Below, in pieces: positions 1-8,554 of a stretch of DNA of 33,997 nucleotides. Position 1 is the first letter of the stretch; the number at the start of each line of letters is the position of its first letter. The notes under the pieces are model-generated. The model searched no databases. It was given only the letters and a program-made list of their open reading frames with translations, and had not been told where the DNA came from. The translations under genes and the position numbers were made by a program. The DNA is from Thermoleophilia bacterium (GTDB lineage: Bacteria > Actinomycetota > Thermoleophilia > Gaiellales > Gaiellaceae): positions 1 through 33,997 of the forward strand of contig JAICME010000016.1 of NCBI GenBank assembly GCA_025929425.1. The letters are read 5' to 3'.

Positions 1-1398
1 ATTGTCGAGGGGATTGGCTCCGATTACGCGATCAAGTATGGGTTTTCTGTTTCGGAGGATTATTTTTTCAAGTCGGGGCGTGGTCTTTCGCATGAGCTTG
101 TCGATGCGATTTCTTCGCATAAGGATGAGCCTGATTGGATGCGGAAGTTTCGGCATCGTAGTCTTGATTATTTTTATGCGCGGCCGGTTCCGCAGTGGGG
201 CGGCAATCTGAACGAGATCGACTTCGACAACATTTTCTACTACATCAAGCCGACCGAGAATCAGGCCTCCTCGTGGGAGGAGTTGCCGGCCGATATCAAG
301 GACACGTGGGACAAGCTGGGCATCCCGGAGGCGGAGAAGAAGTACCTGGCGGGTGTGGGTGCGCAGTACGAGTCGGAGGTCGTCTATCACAAGTTGCAGG
401 AGGATCTGACCGCGAAGGGTGTGGTCTTCTTGGACACCGACACGGCGCTCAGGGAGCATGAGGATCTGTTCAGGCAGTACTTCGGGACGATCATCCCGCA
501 GAACGACAACAAGTTCGCGGCCTTGAACTCGGCGGTCTGGTCGGGCGGCTCGTTCATCTATGTGCCGCCGGGTGTGCAGATCGAGATGCCGCTGCAGGCG
601 TATTTCCGGATCAACGCCGAGAACATGGGCCAGTTCGAGCGGACGTTGATCCTGGTCGACGAGGGCGCCTACGTGCATTACGTGGAGGGCTGCACGGCTC
701 CGATCTACTCCACGGACTCGTTGCACTCGGCGGTGGTCGAGATCGTGGTCAAGAAGGGCGGCCGCTGCCGGTACACGACGATCCAGAACTGGTCGTCGAA
801 CGTCTACAACCTGGTCACCAAGCGCGCCGTCGCCTACGAGGACGCGACGATGGAGTGGGTGGACGGGAACCTCGGCTCGAAGCTGACGATGAAGTACCCG
901 GCGATCTGGCTGCTGGGCGAGCGTGCGCACGGCGAGGTGCTCTCGATCGCGTTCGCCGGCACCGGCCAGCACCAGGACGCGGGCGGCAAGGCCGTCCACG
1001 TCGCCCCCAACACGACCTCGGTGATCACCTCCAAATCGATCTCCAAGAACGGCGGCCGCGCCGGCTATCGCGGCCTGCTCGAGGTGTCGAAGAACGCGGC
1101 CGGCTCGAAGTCGAAAGTCGTCTGCGACGCCCTGATCCTCGACGATCAATCGCGCTCCGACACCTACCCGTACATCAAGATCGACGCCGACGACGTCGAC
1201 ATCGGACACGAAGCAACCGTCTCCAAGATCGGCGAAGAACAACTCTTCTACCTCATGTCACGCGGCCTCACCGAAACCGAAGCGAGCGCCATGATCGTCA
1301 GCGGCTTCGTCGAACCCATCACCAAAGAACTCCCACTCGAGTACGCCGTCGAAATGAACCGCCTGATCCAACTCCAGATGGAAGGGTCGGTCGGCTAG
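1..1398 (+). CDS. sufB: Fe-S cluster assembly protein SufB (5' truncated by window edge)
   Basis: Reading frame is open from base 1 ([46 protein letters not shown]...), upstream of the ORF-track Met at 139. SufB-typical segments: [102 protein letters not shown]. Confidence 0.97.
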   Translation: MVEGIGSDYAIKYGFSVSEDYFFKSGRGLSHELVDAISSHKDEPDWMRKFRHRSLDYFYARPVPQWGGNLNEIDFDNIFYYIKPTENQASSWEELPADIKDTWDKLGIPEAEKKYLAGVGAQYESEVVYHKLQEDLTAKGVVFLDTDTALREHEDLFRQYFGTIIPQNDNKFAALNSAVWSGGSFIYVPPGVQIEMPLQAYFRINAENMGQFERTLILVDEGAYVHYVEGCTAPIYSTDSLHSAVVEIVVKKGGRCRYTTIQNWSSNVYNLVTKRAVAYEDATMEWVDGNLGSKLTMKYPAIWLLGERAHGEVLSIAFAGTGQHQDAGGKAVHVAPNTTSVITSKSISKNGGRAGYRGLLEVSKNAAGSKSKVVCDALILDDQSRSDTYPYIKIDADDVDIGHEATVSKIGEEQLFYLMSRGLTETEASAMIVSGFVEPITKELPLEYAVEMNRLIQLQMEGSVG

Positions 1399-2270
1399 TG
1401 AGCGGCGTCGACAAGGACGGGCCGGTACTCGTCGACCCGCTGCAGCTCTTCCTGAAAGACATCTCCAAGGTCGGCCTGTTGACGGCGGCCCAGGAAGTTG
1501 CGCTGGCGAAACGGATCGAGCGAGGCGATCTGCACGCGAAGCAGGAGATGGTGGAGGCGAACCTGCGTCTCGTGGTGTCGATCGCGAAGAGGTACCGCAA
1601 CCAGGGCCTGCCGTTCCTGGATCTGATCCAGGAGGGGACGCTCGGGCTGGTGCGGGCGGTGGAGAAGTTCGACCACCGCCGCGGGTTCAAGTTCTCTACA
1701 TATGCCACGTGGTGGATACGGCAAGCGGTAGCTCGAGCGTTGGCGGACACGGCGAGGACGATCCGCATGCCGGTACACAAGGTCGAGAGGCTGCACAAGA
1801 TCCTTCACTCTGAGCGGGTCTTGCGCGCGGAGTTGCACCGCGATCCGACACCTGCGGAGATCGCGAAGGAGGTGGGTCTATCGATGGAGGAGGTGGAGCA
1901 GATCCTGCGGAGCGCGCAGACGCCGGTGTCGTTGCAGACGCCGGTCGGTGACGAGGATGACTGCGAGTTCGGGCACCTCTTGACCGATGAGCACCTGCCA
2001 CTCCCCGAGGATGCGGCACAGAGCGCTGCGCGCACAGCGGCCTTGACGGACTGCCTCGACTCGCTCAACGACCGGCAGCGCACGGTGCTCGAGCTTCGCT
2101 ACGGCCTCGATGGCGGATCTCCGCGCACGCTCGACGAAATCGGGCTCGTCTTCAGCGTGACACGCGAACGGGTCCGTCAGATCGAGAAGCAGTCGCTGAC
2201 CAAGCTCGCCGCGCTGGCTGATGCCCAGCAGCTGCGAAACGTGCCTCTGCCCTTCCCGCGCGCGGTCTAG
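1398..2270 (+). CDS. RNA polymerase sigma-70 factor (group 1/2, RpoD/HrdB-like, no region 1.1)
   Basis: In-frame GTG at 1398 overlaps the sufB stop (TAGTG). Protein has [32 protein letters not shown] (1.2), [62 protein letters not shown] (2), [29 protein letters not shown] (4.2). The ORF-track start at 855 lies within sufB and is out of frame. Confidence 0.93.
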   Translation: MSGVDKDGPVLVDPLQLFLKDISKVGLLTAAQEVALAKRIERGDLHAKQEMVEANLRLVVSIAKRYRNQGLPFLDLIQEGTLGLVRAVEKFDHRRGFKFSTYATWWIRQAVARALADTARTIRMPVHKVERLHKILHSERVLRAELHRDPTPAEIAKEVGLSMEEVEQILRSAQTPVSLQTPVGDEDDCEFGHLLTDEHLPLPEDAAQSAARTAALTDCLDSLNDRQRTVLELRYGLDGGSPRTLDEIGLVFSVTRERVRQIEKQSLTKLAALADAQQLRNVPLPFPRAV

Positions 2271-2331
2271 GAGCGTCGGGAATGCCTCCTGAAGGCGGCG
2301 GCTTCTGGGCGGAACCCCGTCTTCTCGGGCC

Positions 2332-3384
2332 ATGACCTTGCGGGTCGCTCTGCTCGCGCCGATCTCCTGGCGGGTGCCGCCGCGGCAATACGGTCCGTGG
2401 GAACAGTTCGCCTCCCTCTTGACCGAGGGCCTGGTCAAGCGCGGTGTCGATGTCACCTTGTTCGCCACCGCCGACTCCGTCACGACCGCGCGCCTCGTTG
2501 GCACGGCGCCGACCGGCTACTCCGAGGATTCGGCACTACATGCGAAGGCGTGGGAGGCGCTGCACGTCTCGGCGGTGTTCGAGCAAGCGGACGAGTTCGA
2601 CCTGATCCACAACAGTTTCGACTTCCTGCCGCTGACCTACAGCGGCCTCGTCGACACCCCGGTCCTGACCACGATCCACGGGTTCTCCTCGGAACAGATC
2701 GTTCCCGTCTTCGAGAAGTACAACAAGAGCGGCTACTACGTGGCGATCAGCGATGCCGACCGGCACGAGCGCCTCGACTACGTCGCCACGATCCACCACG
2801 GCATCGACCTCGCCCAATTCGAGCTCGAGGAGAAGCCGGGCGACTACCTCCTGTTCTTCGGGAGAATCCATCCGGACAAGGGGACGGTGGAGGCGATCGA
2901 CGTCGCCGAGCGCACCGGCTTGCCGCTCGTGATCGCCGGGATCGTCCAGGACCGGGGCTACTTCGAGCGGCTCGTTGAACCGCGGCTCAACGGGAAGCGC
3001 GTGAGCTACGTCGGCCCGGTCGGGCCAGACCGCCGCGGACGCCTGCTCGGCGGCGCGCGGGCATTGCTGCACCTCGTGAACTTCGACGAGCCGTTCGGCT
3101 TCAGCGTCGTCGAGGCGATGGCCTGCGGGACACCGGTCATCGCGACGCGGCGCGGCTCGATGGCAGAGATCATTAATCACGCCCAGAACGGCTTTCTCGT
3201 CGATACCCGGGAGGAGGCCGTTGCAGCCGTCGATGCTTCGAGCTCCCTCGACCGGGTAGCCGTGCGCTCATCGGTGGAAGAACGCTTCGACGCCGAGCGG
3301 ATGGTGGACGACTACCTCACCGTCTATCGGCGCGTCGTCGAGCTCCACCGCGACACGCGGATCGGTATCGAGGCCCTCGGCTGA
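2332..3384 (+). CDS. GT4-family (group 1) glycosyltransferase
   Basis: MTLRVALLAPISWRVPPRQYGPWEQFASLLTEGLVKRGVDVTLFAT; FGRIHPDKGTVEAIDVAERTGLPLVIAG; DEPFGFSVVEAMACGTPVIATRRGSMAEII: classic GT-B/GT4 C-terminal motifs. Confidence 0.9.
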   Translation: MTLRVALLAPISWRVPPRQYGPWEQFASLLTEGLVKRGVDVTLFATADSVTTARLVGTAPTGYSEDSALHAKAWEALHVSAVFEQADEFDLIHNSFDFLPLTYSGLVDTPVLTTIHGFSSEQIVPVFEKYNKSGYYVAISDADRHERLDYVATIHHGIDLAQFELEEKPGDYLLFFGRIHPDKGTVEAIDVAERTGLPLVIAGIVQDRGYFERLVEPRLNGKRVSYVGPVGPDRRGRLLGGARALLHLVNFDEPFGFSVVEAMACGTPVIATRRGSMAEIINHAQNGFLVDTREEAVAAVDASSSLDRVAVRSSVEERFDAERMVDDYLTVYRRVVELHRDTRIGIEALG

Positions 3385-4595
3385 GCCCGGGATCGCGGCG
3401 GGAGCTGTTCCGGGTCGGTGTCAACTACTGGCCGGCGACCAGCGCGATGGGCTGGTGGTCGAGCTTCGATCCGGCGGAGGTTGGAGCCGACTTTGCGCGG
3501 ATCGCCGCTTGCGGTCTCGACTCCGTAAGGATCTTTCTCAGCTGGGAAGACTTCCAGCCAACCCCCACCCGGGTCGACGGCGAGATGCTCGCACGGCTCG
3601 TCGTGGTCGCCGATCTCGCAGCCGGGCTCGGCCTCCAACTGATCCCCACCCTGTTCACCGGCCACATGAGCGGAGTGAACTGGATCCCTCCCTGGGCGCT
3701 CGGGGGCTCGGACGGAGATCCGCGTTTCCGGGTCGTCTCCGGTGGCACAGTCGTTGGGCGAGGGCTTCGCAACTGGTACAGCGATCCGGCAATCGGAGAC
3801 GCTCAGGTTCTCCTGGCAGCGGAGGCTGCCGGCGCGCTCGCCGGGCACGAGGCGGTTTGGGCGTGGGACCTCGGTAACGAGAACTCCAACTGCGTCGTCC
3901 CGCCGAACAGGTCATCGGCACGCGCATGGCTCGTCCGCCTCAGCTCGGCGGTCCGCAGTGCCGACGAGACCGCGCTCGTCACCGTCGGGTTGCACATGGA
4001 AGACCTCGAGGAGGATCGCCGGCTTGGGCCACGGCAAGCCTCCCAGGTATGCGATCTCCTTTCGATGCACGGCTACCCGATCTACGCAAGCTGGGCGCAC
4101 GGTGCCAGGGACGAACTACTGGTCCCGTTCCTGGCTCGTGTGACCCGCTGGCTCGGGGACGGTCGCGATGTGCTGTTCAGCGAGTTCGGTCTGCCGACCT
4201 ATCGCCGTGGCGATCCGCATGAGCAGAGGGCCGGCGCGGAGCCTCTGGTCGACGAAGAAGCGGCGGCTGTATACACGACCGCGGCGCTCGAGGGGCTTCG
4301 TCGTGCCGGATGTCTCGGCGCATTGCTCTGGTGCTACTCCGACTACGCCCCAGCGCTGTGGGAGAACCCGCCTTTCGATCTCGCTCCCCACGAGCGCACC
4401 TTCGGACTGTGGCGGATCGACGGCTCACCGAAACCAGCCGTCGCTGCCATCTCGGCCTTCGTCGGCGCCGAACGTTGCACCCGGGGACACGCAGACGCAT
4501 GGATCGACATCGACCGCGACGAGTTCCTCCTCGACCCGAATACGCAGTTGCCCCGCCTCTACCGCCGCTATCGGGAGCAGTCGCGTCCCCTATGA
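3381..4595 (+). CDS. GH5-like / clan GH-A glycoside hydrolase (cellulase/mannanase superfamily)
   Basis: FRVGVNYWPATSAMGWWSSFDPAEVGADFARIAACGLDSVRIFLSWEDFQP; AVWAWDLGNENSN (acid/base Glu in NE); VLFSEFGLPT (nucleophile Glu). The homologous-looking N-terminus extends upstream of the first ATG (3447); a CTG at 3381 overlaps the GT4 stop (CTGA) and is the proposed start. Confidence 0.8.
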   Translation: MSPGSRRELFRVGVNYWPATSAMGWWSSFDPAEVGADFARIAACGLDSVRIFLSWEDFQPTPTRVDGEMLARLVVVADLAAGLGLQLIPTLFTGHMSGVNWIPPWALGGSDGDPRFRVVSGGTVVGRGLRNWYSDPAIGDAQVLLAAEAAGALAGHEAVWAWDLGNENSNCVVPPNRSSARAWLVRLSSAVRSADETALVTVGLHMEDLEEDRRLGPRQASQVCDLLSMHGYPIYASWAHGARDELLVPFLARVTRWLGDGRDVLFSEFGLPTYRRGDPHEQRAGAEPLVDEEAAAVYTTAALEGLRRAGCLGALLWCYSDYAPALWENPPFDLAPHERTFGLWRIDGSPKPAVAAISAFVGAERCTRGHADAWIDIDRDEFLLDPNTQLPRLYRRYREQSRPL

Positions 4596-5561
4596 CCGAC
4601 TGAGTGCGCTCGCCTCCATCTCGCGTGGTGCGGCGACGACGGCGTCGAGCAGGTCTCCCAGTCGTGCGGTGGCGAGGCAGATGGAGCTGTCGGCGGCACC
4701 GTAATAGAGGCGGATCTCGTCGCTGACCTCGTCGTGGAGAAGTCCGGAGGGGAAGACCACGTTCGGAACGTCGCCCGTCCGTTCGTAGTCGGCGAGAGGG
4801 GCGAAGATCCAGGTGGGTAGGCGTCGGAGGACGCGGGTCGGTTCGTCGAGGTCGAGCAGTGCCAGGCCCACGCGATACAGCTCTCCGGCCACGGTGTCCT
4901 TGACGCCGTGGTAGAGGAGCAGCCAGCCGTGCTCGGTGCGGAGCGGCGGGGGACCGATGCCGATCCGTAACGAGTCCCACCAGGCGCCGGCGCGAGGTTG
5001 AAGCACCTGTTCGGGGACGCTCCAGCTTACGAGGTCGTCCGAGCGGGAAAGCACGATCTCGCCGTGCCCGCCGCCGAACTCGGTCTTGGGACGATGGAGC
5101 AGCACCCAGCGCCCGTCGATCCGGTACGGCAGGAGGGCGGCGTTCTTGTCCTCGGGGTGCCTGATCACGCCACGACGCTCGACGGTGGCGAAGTCCTCGG
5201 TCGTAGCGAGAAACACAGCAGGCCCTGCCGGGCCATATGCCGTGCACGTGATTGCCCAATGCCCTAGTTCCTCGACCCACACGACCCGCGCGTCCTCGAA
5301 CCCCCATTGCTCACTTGCGATCCCCTCGGCGGGGGCGAGCAGCGGCTCGGGCTCGATTGTCCATCCGTCGACGCCGTTCGTCGAGCGGGCCACCGTGAGG
5401 TGTGAGATCCCTCGGCGGTCTTCGACGCGCGCGAGCAAGACGGTCTCGCCGTCGCGCACGGCAGCCGCCGGGTTGAAGACGGCGTTCACGGGATAGGGCC
5501 AGTCGCCGGCGGTCAGGATCGGGTTGCCAGGGTGCCGCTCGAAGAGCTCGAGCGCGCTCAT
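4590..5561 (-). CDS. GH130-family beta-mannoside phosphorylase-like protein
   Basis: FERHPGNPILTAGDWPYPVNAVFNPAAAVRDGETVLLARVEDRRGISHLTVARS; WGFEDARVVWVEELGHWAITCTAY; DKNAALLPYRIDGRWVLLHRP; GAWWDSLRIGIGPPPLRTEHGWLLLYHGV; FPSGLLHDEVSDEIRLYYGAADSSICLATA: GH130 five-bladed propeller signature. ATGA overlap with the upstream GT fusion. Confidence 0.88.
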   Translation of the reverse strand: MSALELFERHPGNPILTAGDWPYPVNAVFNPAAAVRDGETVLLARVEDRRGISHLTVARSTNGVDGWTIEPEPLLAPAEGIASEQWGFEDARVVWVEELGHWAITCTAYGPAGPAVFLATTEDFATVERRGVIRHPEDKNAALLPYRIDGRWVLLHRPKTEFGGGHGEIVLSRSDDLVSWSVPEQVLQPRAGAWWDSLRIGIGPPPLRTEHGWLLLYHGVKDTVAGELYRVGLALLDLDEPTRVLRRLPTWIFAPLADYERTGDVPNVVFPSGLLHDEVSDEIRLYYGAADSSICLATARLGDLLDAVVAAPREMEASALSRS

Positions 5562-7807
5562 GCCGCAGCCGGCTCGAGCGCCGCCTCGCGGTCGGCCGCC
5601 CGGACACCGGCGGCGTCGAGGAGCAGTGCGGCGTGGTGGAAGGCGAGCGTCGACTCGGCGCCTTCGTTGTCGTTCAGCGCGTCGCTGCCGAGCCCGTCAC
5701 TGCAACCGCCCGTGGCGAAGTCGTAGAGCGGCTTCTGCAAGCGGTTGCGGCCCAGGAACCACTCGAATGCTCGAATCGCCCGGACTCCGTGCTCGGCCTT
5801 GCGTGTGGCAGCGAAGGCACTCAGCTCGGCTTCGACGAGCGCCGCGGCCTCGAGCGGCTGCTCGTCGCCGGCGCCCGGCGCTTGCTCGCCCCGTCGGCGG
5901 CCGTGGTGACCCGGGAGCCGGAGCGTGTTCTGATCGAGCCCGCACTCGTCGCCGAGCCACCGCAGCGACTCGAGGCCAATCTCGGTGAGCTCCGGCCGGC
6001 CGAGCGCGCTGCCGCCGGTGAGGAGTGCCTGCGACAGCCGCGCATTGTCGTAGCTGAGCACATCCTCGAACCAGCACCAATCCTCCGAGCAGGTGCGCTC
6101 GTACGCCTCGGCGAGCTGCTCGACGAGCCGTTCGAGCTGCCGGTGCGCGGCCGGCTCGAGCCGGTCCGTGTCGAGGCGGGAGAGACCGAGCACGGCATAT
6201 GCCGCCGTTCGCAGCGATATGTCATCGCCGAGCGTGGCGACAAGGTGGTCGAGGAGATCGCGGGCCGGTCGCACCACGGCGGGGATCCACGCCGTCGCCA
6301 GGATGTCCCCCAGCGCCCAGATCGAGCGTCCCACGTGGTCGCCGATATGCGGCTCGTCGAGCCAGCGACGGTCGTAACCCATGAAGTTGTGCATCCCCCC
6401 GTCCTCAGCGGCTGCCTGAAGGAAGGCGAGCGCGCGGTAGAGCTTCGACGTCCAGGTCAGCTCTTCGCCGCGTTCTGCGAGTGCGAGCGAGACGACCGCC
6501 AGGCGGGCGACGTCGTCTACGCAGTAGCCGCTGCTGCGGTTGGGAATGATTCCGTGCGCGTGCTGCACGATGCCGACGTCGTCGGCGAGCGTGAGCAGAT
6601 GGTCGGTCCGTAAGCTCGTCAGGTGCAGGTCGGCGACGCCGGCGGGCCGTCGCTGCGGCGCAAGCTCGGCAGCTTCCTGCAAGACGCAGGCCGTCGCCTC
6701 TGCGACGGCCGGCCAGGCGAGCGTCGAACCGATCCGTCGTGCCTCGGTCCGCGCCGCCAGCAGCGTGTCCGGCCGCTCGATGTAGCTGCAGACGGCATCC
6801 ACCAGCGCTTCCGGATCGCGGAACGGCACGAGAAGCCCGGCCCCCGAGGCGAGCATGTCCTGCGCGTACCAGTAGGGCGTGGAGACGACGGCGCAGCCCG
6901 CCGCGATTGCGAAGGTGAGCGCGCCGGAGGCGATCTGCTCCCGACTCCCGTAGGGCGTCACGAAGACGTCGGTCGCAGCGAGCAGATCCGCGAGCTCGTC
7001 GATCGACAGGAACCGGTCGTCGAACTCGACATGGGCGGCGAGCCCGAGCTCGAGCACGCGCCGCTCGAGCATGAGCCGATACCGCTCCCCCTCCCGGCGC
7101 GCGACATCCGGATGGGTGCGCCCAGCGATCGTGTAGACGATCTCCGGGTGCCGTTCGATCATCGCCGGCAGCGCTTCGATCACCGTCTCCAGGCCCTTAC
7201 CGGGTGAGATCAAACCGAATGTGGAGAGCCGGAAAGGATCATCGACGGCAGACGAAGCAGACCGCGATTCCCGAAGGTTCCTCGCGGCGCGCTCCGCGAT
7301 CCGCAGCGGCGCTCCATGCGGCACCACACGGACTTTCTGCTCCGGGCAAGCGCCCGACTCGACCAGCAAGCGGAGCGCCGTGTCCGTCATCACGATCACG
7401 AGCTCCGCCTCGGCGCACAGGTCCGTCAGCACTTCCGCCTGGTGGGGCGTGGGCTCGGACAGAACCGTGTGCAGGGTCACCACGAGAGGCTGCGCCAGCT
7501 CCTGCGCAAACGACAGCACGTACTCGCCGTCTCGGCCGCCGAAGATCCCGTACTCGTGCTGAAGCAACACGACATCGACGTCGAGCCGCCCCAGCATCCG
7601 GGCCGTCCGGACATAGTCCCCACGCACGGCCTGCGCGATCGTCGCGAGCAGGCCCCGCCGCTGCGGAGCCGACGGTTCGTGCACGACCGCGACGAGATCG
7701 ACGGCCGTCACCCTGCCTGTGCCGGTCAGCGTCGCTCGCAGGTCGGCTGAAAAGGTGCCGATGCCGCAGGCACGCGGCGGGTAGGTGGAGACGATCGCCG
7801 CGCGCAT
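5558..7807 (-). CDS. Two-domain protein: N-terminal GT4 glycosyltransferase, C-terminal six-hairpin/(alpha/alpha)6-like domain
   Basis: N-term MRAAIVSTYPPRACGIGTFSADL ... STFGLISPGKGLETVIEALPAMIERHPEIVYTIAGRTHP ... DVFVTPYGSREQIASGALTFAIAAGCAVVSTPYWYAQDML; C-term GYCVDDVARLAVVSLALAERG ... MHNFMGYDRRWLDEPHIGDHVGRSIWALGD ... LSYDNARLSQALL ... GGCSDGLGSDALNDNEGAESTLAFHHA. Confidence 0.85.
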   Translation of the reverse strand: MRAAIVSTYPPRACGIGTFSADLRATLTGTGRVTAVDLVAVVHEPSAPQRRGLLATIAQAVRGDYVRTARMLGRLDVDVVLLQHEYGIFGGRDGEYVLSFAQELAQPLVVTLHTVLSEPTPHQAEVLTDLCAEAELVIVMTDTALRLLVESGACPEQKVRVVPHGAPLRIAERAARNLRESRSASSAVDDPFRLSTFGLISPGKGLETVIEALPAMIERHPEIVYTIAGRTHPDVARREGERYRLMLERRVLELGLAAHVEFDDRFLSIDELADLLAATDVFVTPYGSREQIASGALTFAIAAGCAVVSTPYWYAQDMLASGAGLLVPFRDPEALVDAVCSYIERPDTLLAARTEARRIGSTLAWPAVAEATACVLQEAAELAPQRRPAGVADLHLTSLRTDHLLTLADDVGIVQHAHGIIPNRSSGYCVDDVARLAVVSLALAERGEELTWTSKLYRALAFLQAAAEDGGMHNFMGYDRRWLDEPHIGDHVGRSIWALGDILATAWIPAVVRPARDLLDHLVATLGDDISLRTAAYAVLGLSRLDTDRLEPAAHRQLERLVEQLAEAYERTCSEDWCWFEDVLSYDNARLSQALLTGGSALGRPELTEIGLESLRWLGDECGLDQNTLRLPGHHGRRRGEQAPGAGDEQPLEAAALVEAELSAFAATRKAEHGVRAIRAFEWFLGRNRLQKPLYDFATGGCSDGLGSDALNDNEGAESTLAFHHAALLLDAAGVRAADREAALEPAAA

Positions 7808-7810
7808 GCG

Positions 7811-7960
7811 CTAGCGCGCCGGCCGTGTCCGCGTCGACAGGCTGAGCGCCTGCATCCGCTGCGGCAGCTGCAGACCACGGCGCACCGACCCTGCTTTTCG
7901 GAGCCTCCCGCTGGTGGCAGTGCGCAGCCGGTCGAGTACCCGCTTCAGGCTCTTTCTCAT
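7811..7960 (-). CDS. Small highly basic 49-aa ORF upstream of the GT fusion
   Basis: MRKSLKRVLDRLRTATSGRLRKAGSVRRGLQLPQRMQALSLSTRTRPAR; ATG at 7960 preceded by AGAGGGAG-type Shine-Dalgarno (GAGAGGGAGCGACATCATG); stop lies 3 nt before the start of the GT fusion (7807). 15 Lys/Arg and one Asp. Confidence 0.5.
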   Translation of the reverse strand: MRKSLKRVLDRLRTATSGRLRKAGSVRRGLQLPQRMQALSLSTRTRPAR

Positions 7961-8269
7961 GATGTCGCTCCCTCTCGTGTGACTCCCCCGAAACAGCAAG
8001 CGGCGGGCTCGTGCGGGAGTCAGAACACGGGGACGCTGACACCACGGTAGCGGAACCCTGAAGCCGCGCAGCTGGGCGTCGCCATCAACGGGATCAGCGG
8101 ACGTTCCTGGTGCGAGTTCGGCACACGGGACCTGGGATCAGAGGACCACACGACGGGCAGCGGCGGGCCCGCGCTGCGAGCCTGGAGCAGGTCCCGACCG
8201 AGCCCAACGAGGATCATCAGCACGCCGACGCCTGTCGTCCAGGAGGATGAACTGCAGGCGTGAGGGCGA

Positions 8270-8554
8270 TCATGCGGCCCGTCCTCTCGGCGCCGCGAGG
8301 ATCCTCGGGCCGACCATCGTGTAGGAGTGATCGCCGACCGACAACCTGGCCGAACCGAGACCGTCGGCTTCGAGCCACGACTGGACGGCGTCGATCACCC
8401 CGACCACCGAACGCGACTCCCATTCGGAACGAACGCGAACCTCTCGTCGCGCTCCATCGTACGAAACCGACGAGCGCTCGAAGAGGCGGCCGAGCCGGCG
8501 CATAAGCCCGTGTATGCGCGTGGCGTCAGTGACGGCTACGCGAATCTCCACCAT
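8270..8554 (-). CDS. Conserved-looking hypothetical protein, 94 aa
   Basis: MVEIRVAVTDATRIHGLMRRLGRLFERSSVSYDGARREVRVRSEWESRSVVGVIDAVQSWLEADGLGSARLSVGDHSYTMVGPRI...; GGAGG Shine-Dalgarno 9 nt upstream of ATG 8554 (CCCGGAGGTTCTCATGG). Confidence 0.65.
   Translation of the reverse strand: MVEIRVAVTDATRIHGLMRRLGRLFERSSVSYDGARREVRVRSEWESRSVVGVIDAVQSWLEADGLGSARLSVGDHSYTMVGPRILAAPRGRAA

Noticed and set aside
8020-8223. 67-aa minus ORF MLMILVGLGRDLLQARSAGPPLPVV...
   Set aside because: No convincing Shine-Dalgarno, TANNNT box or family resemblance; insufficient support.
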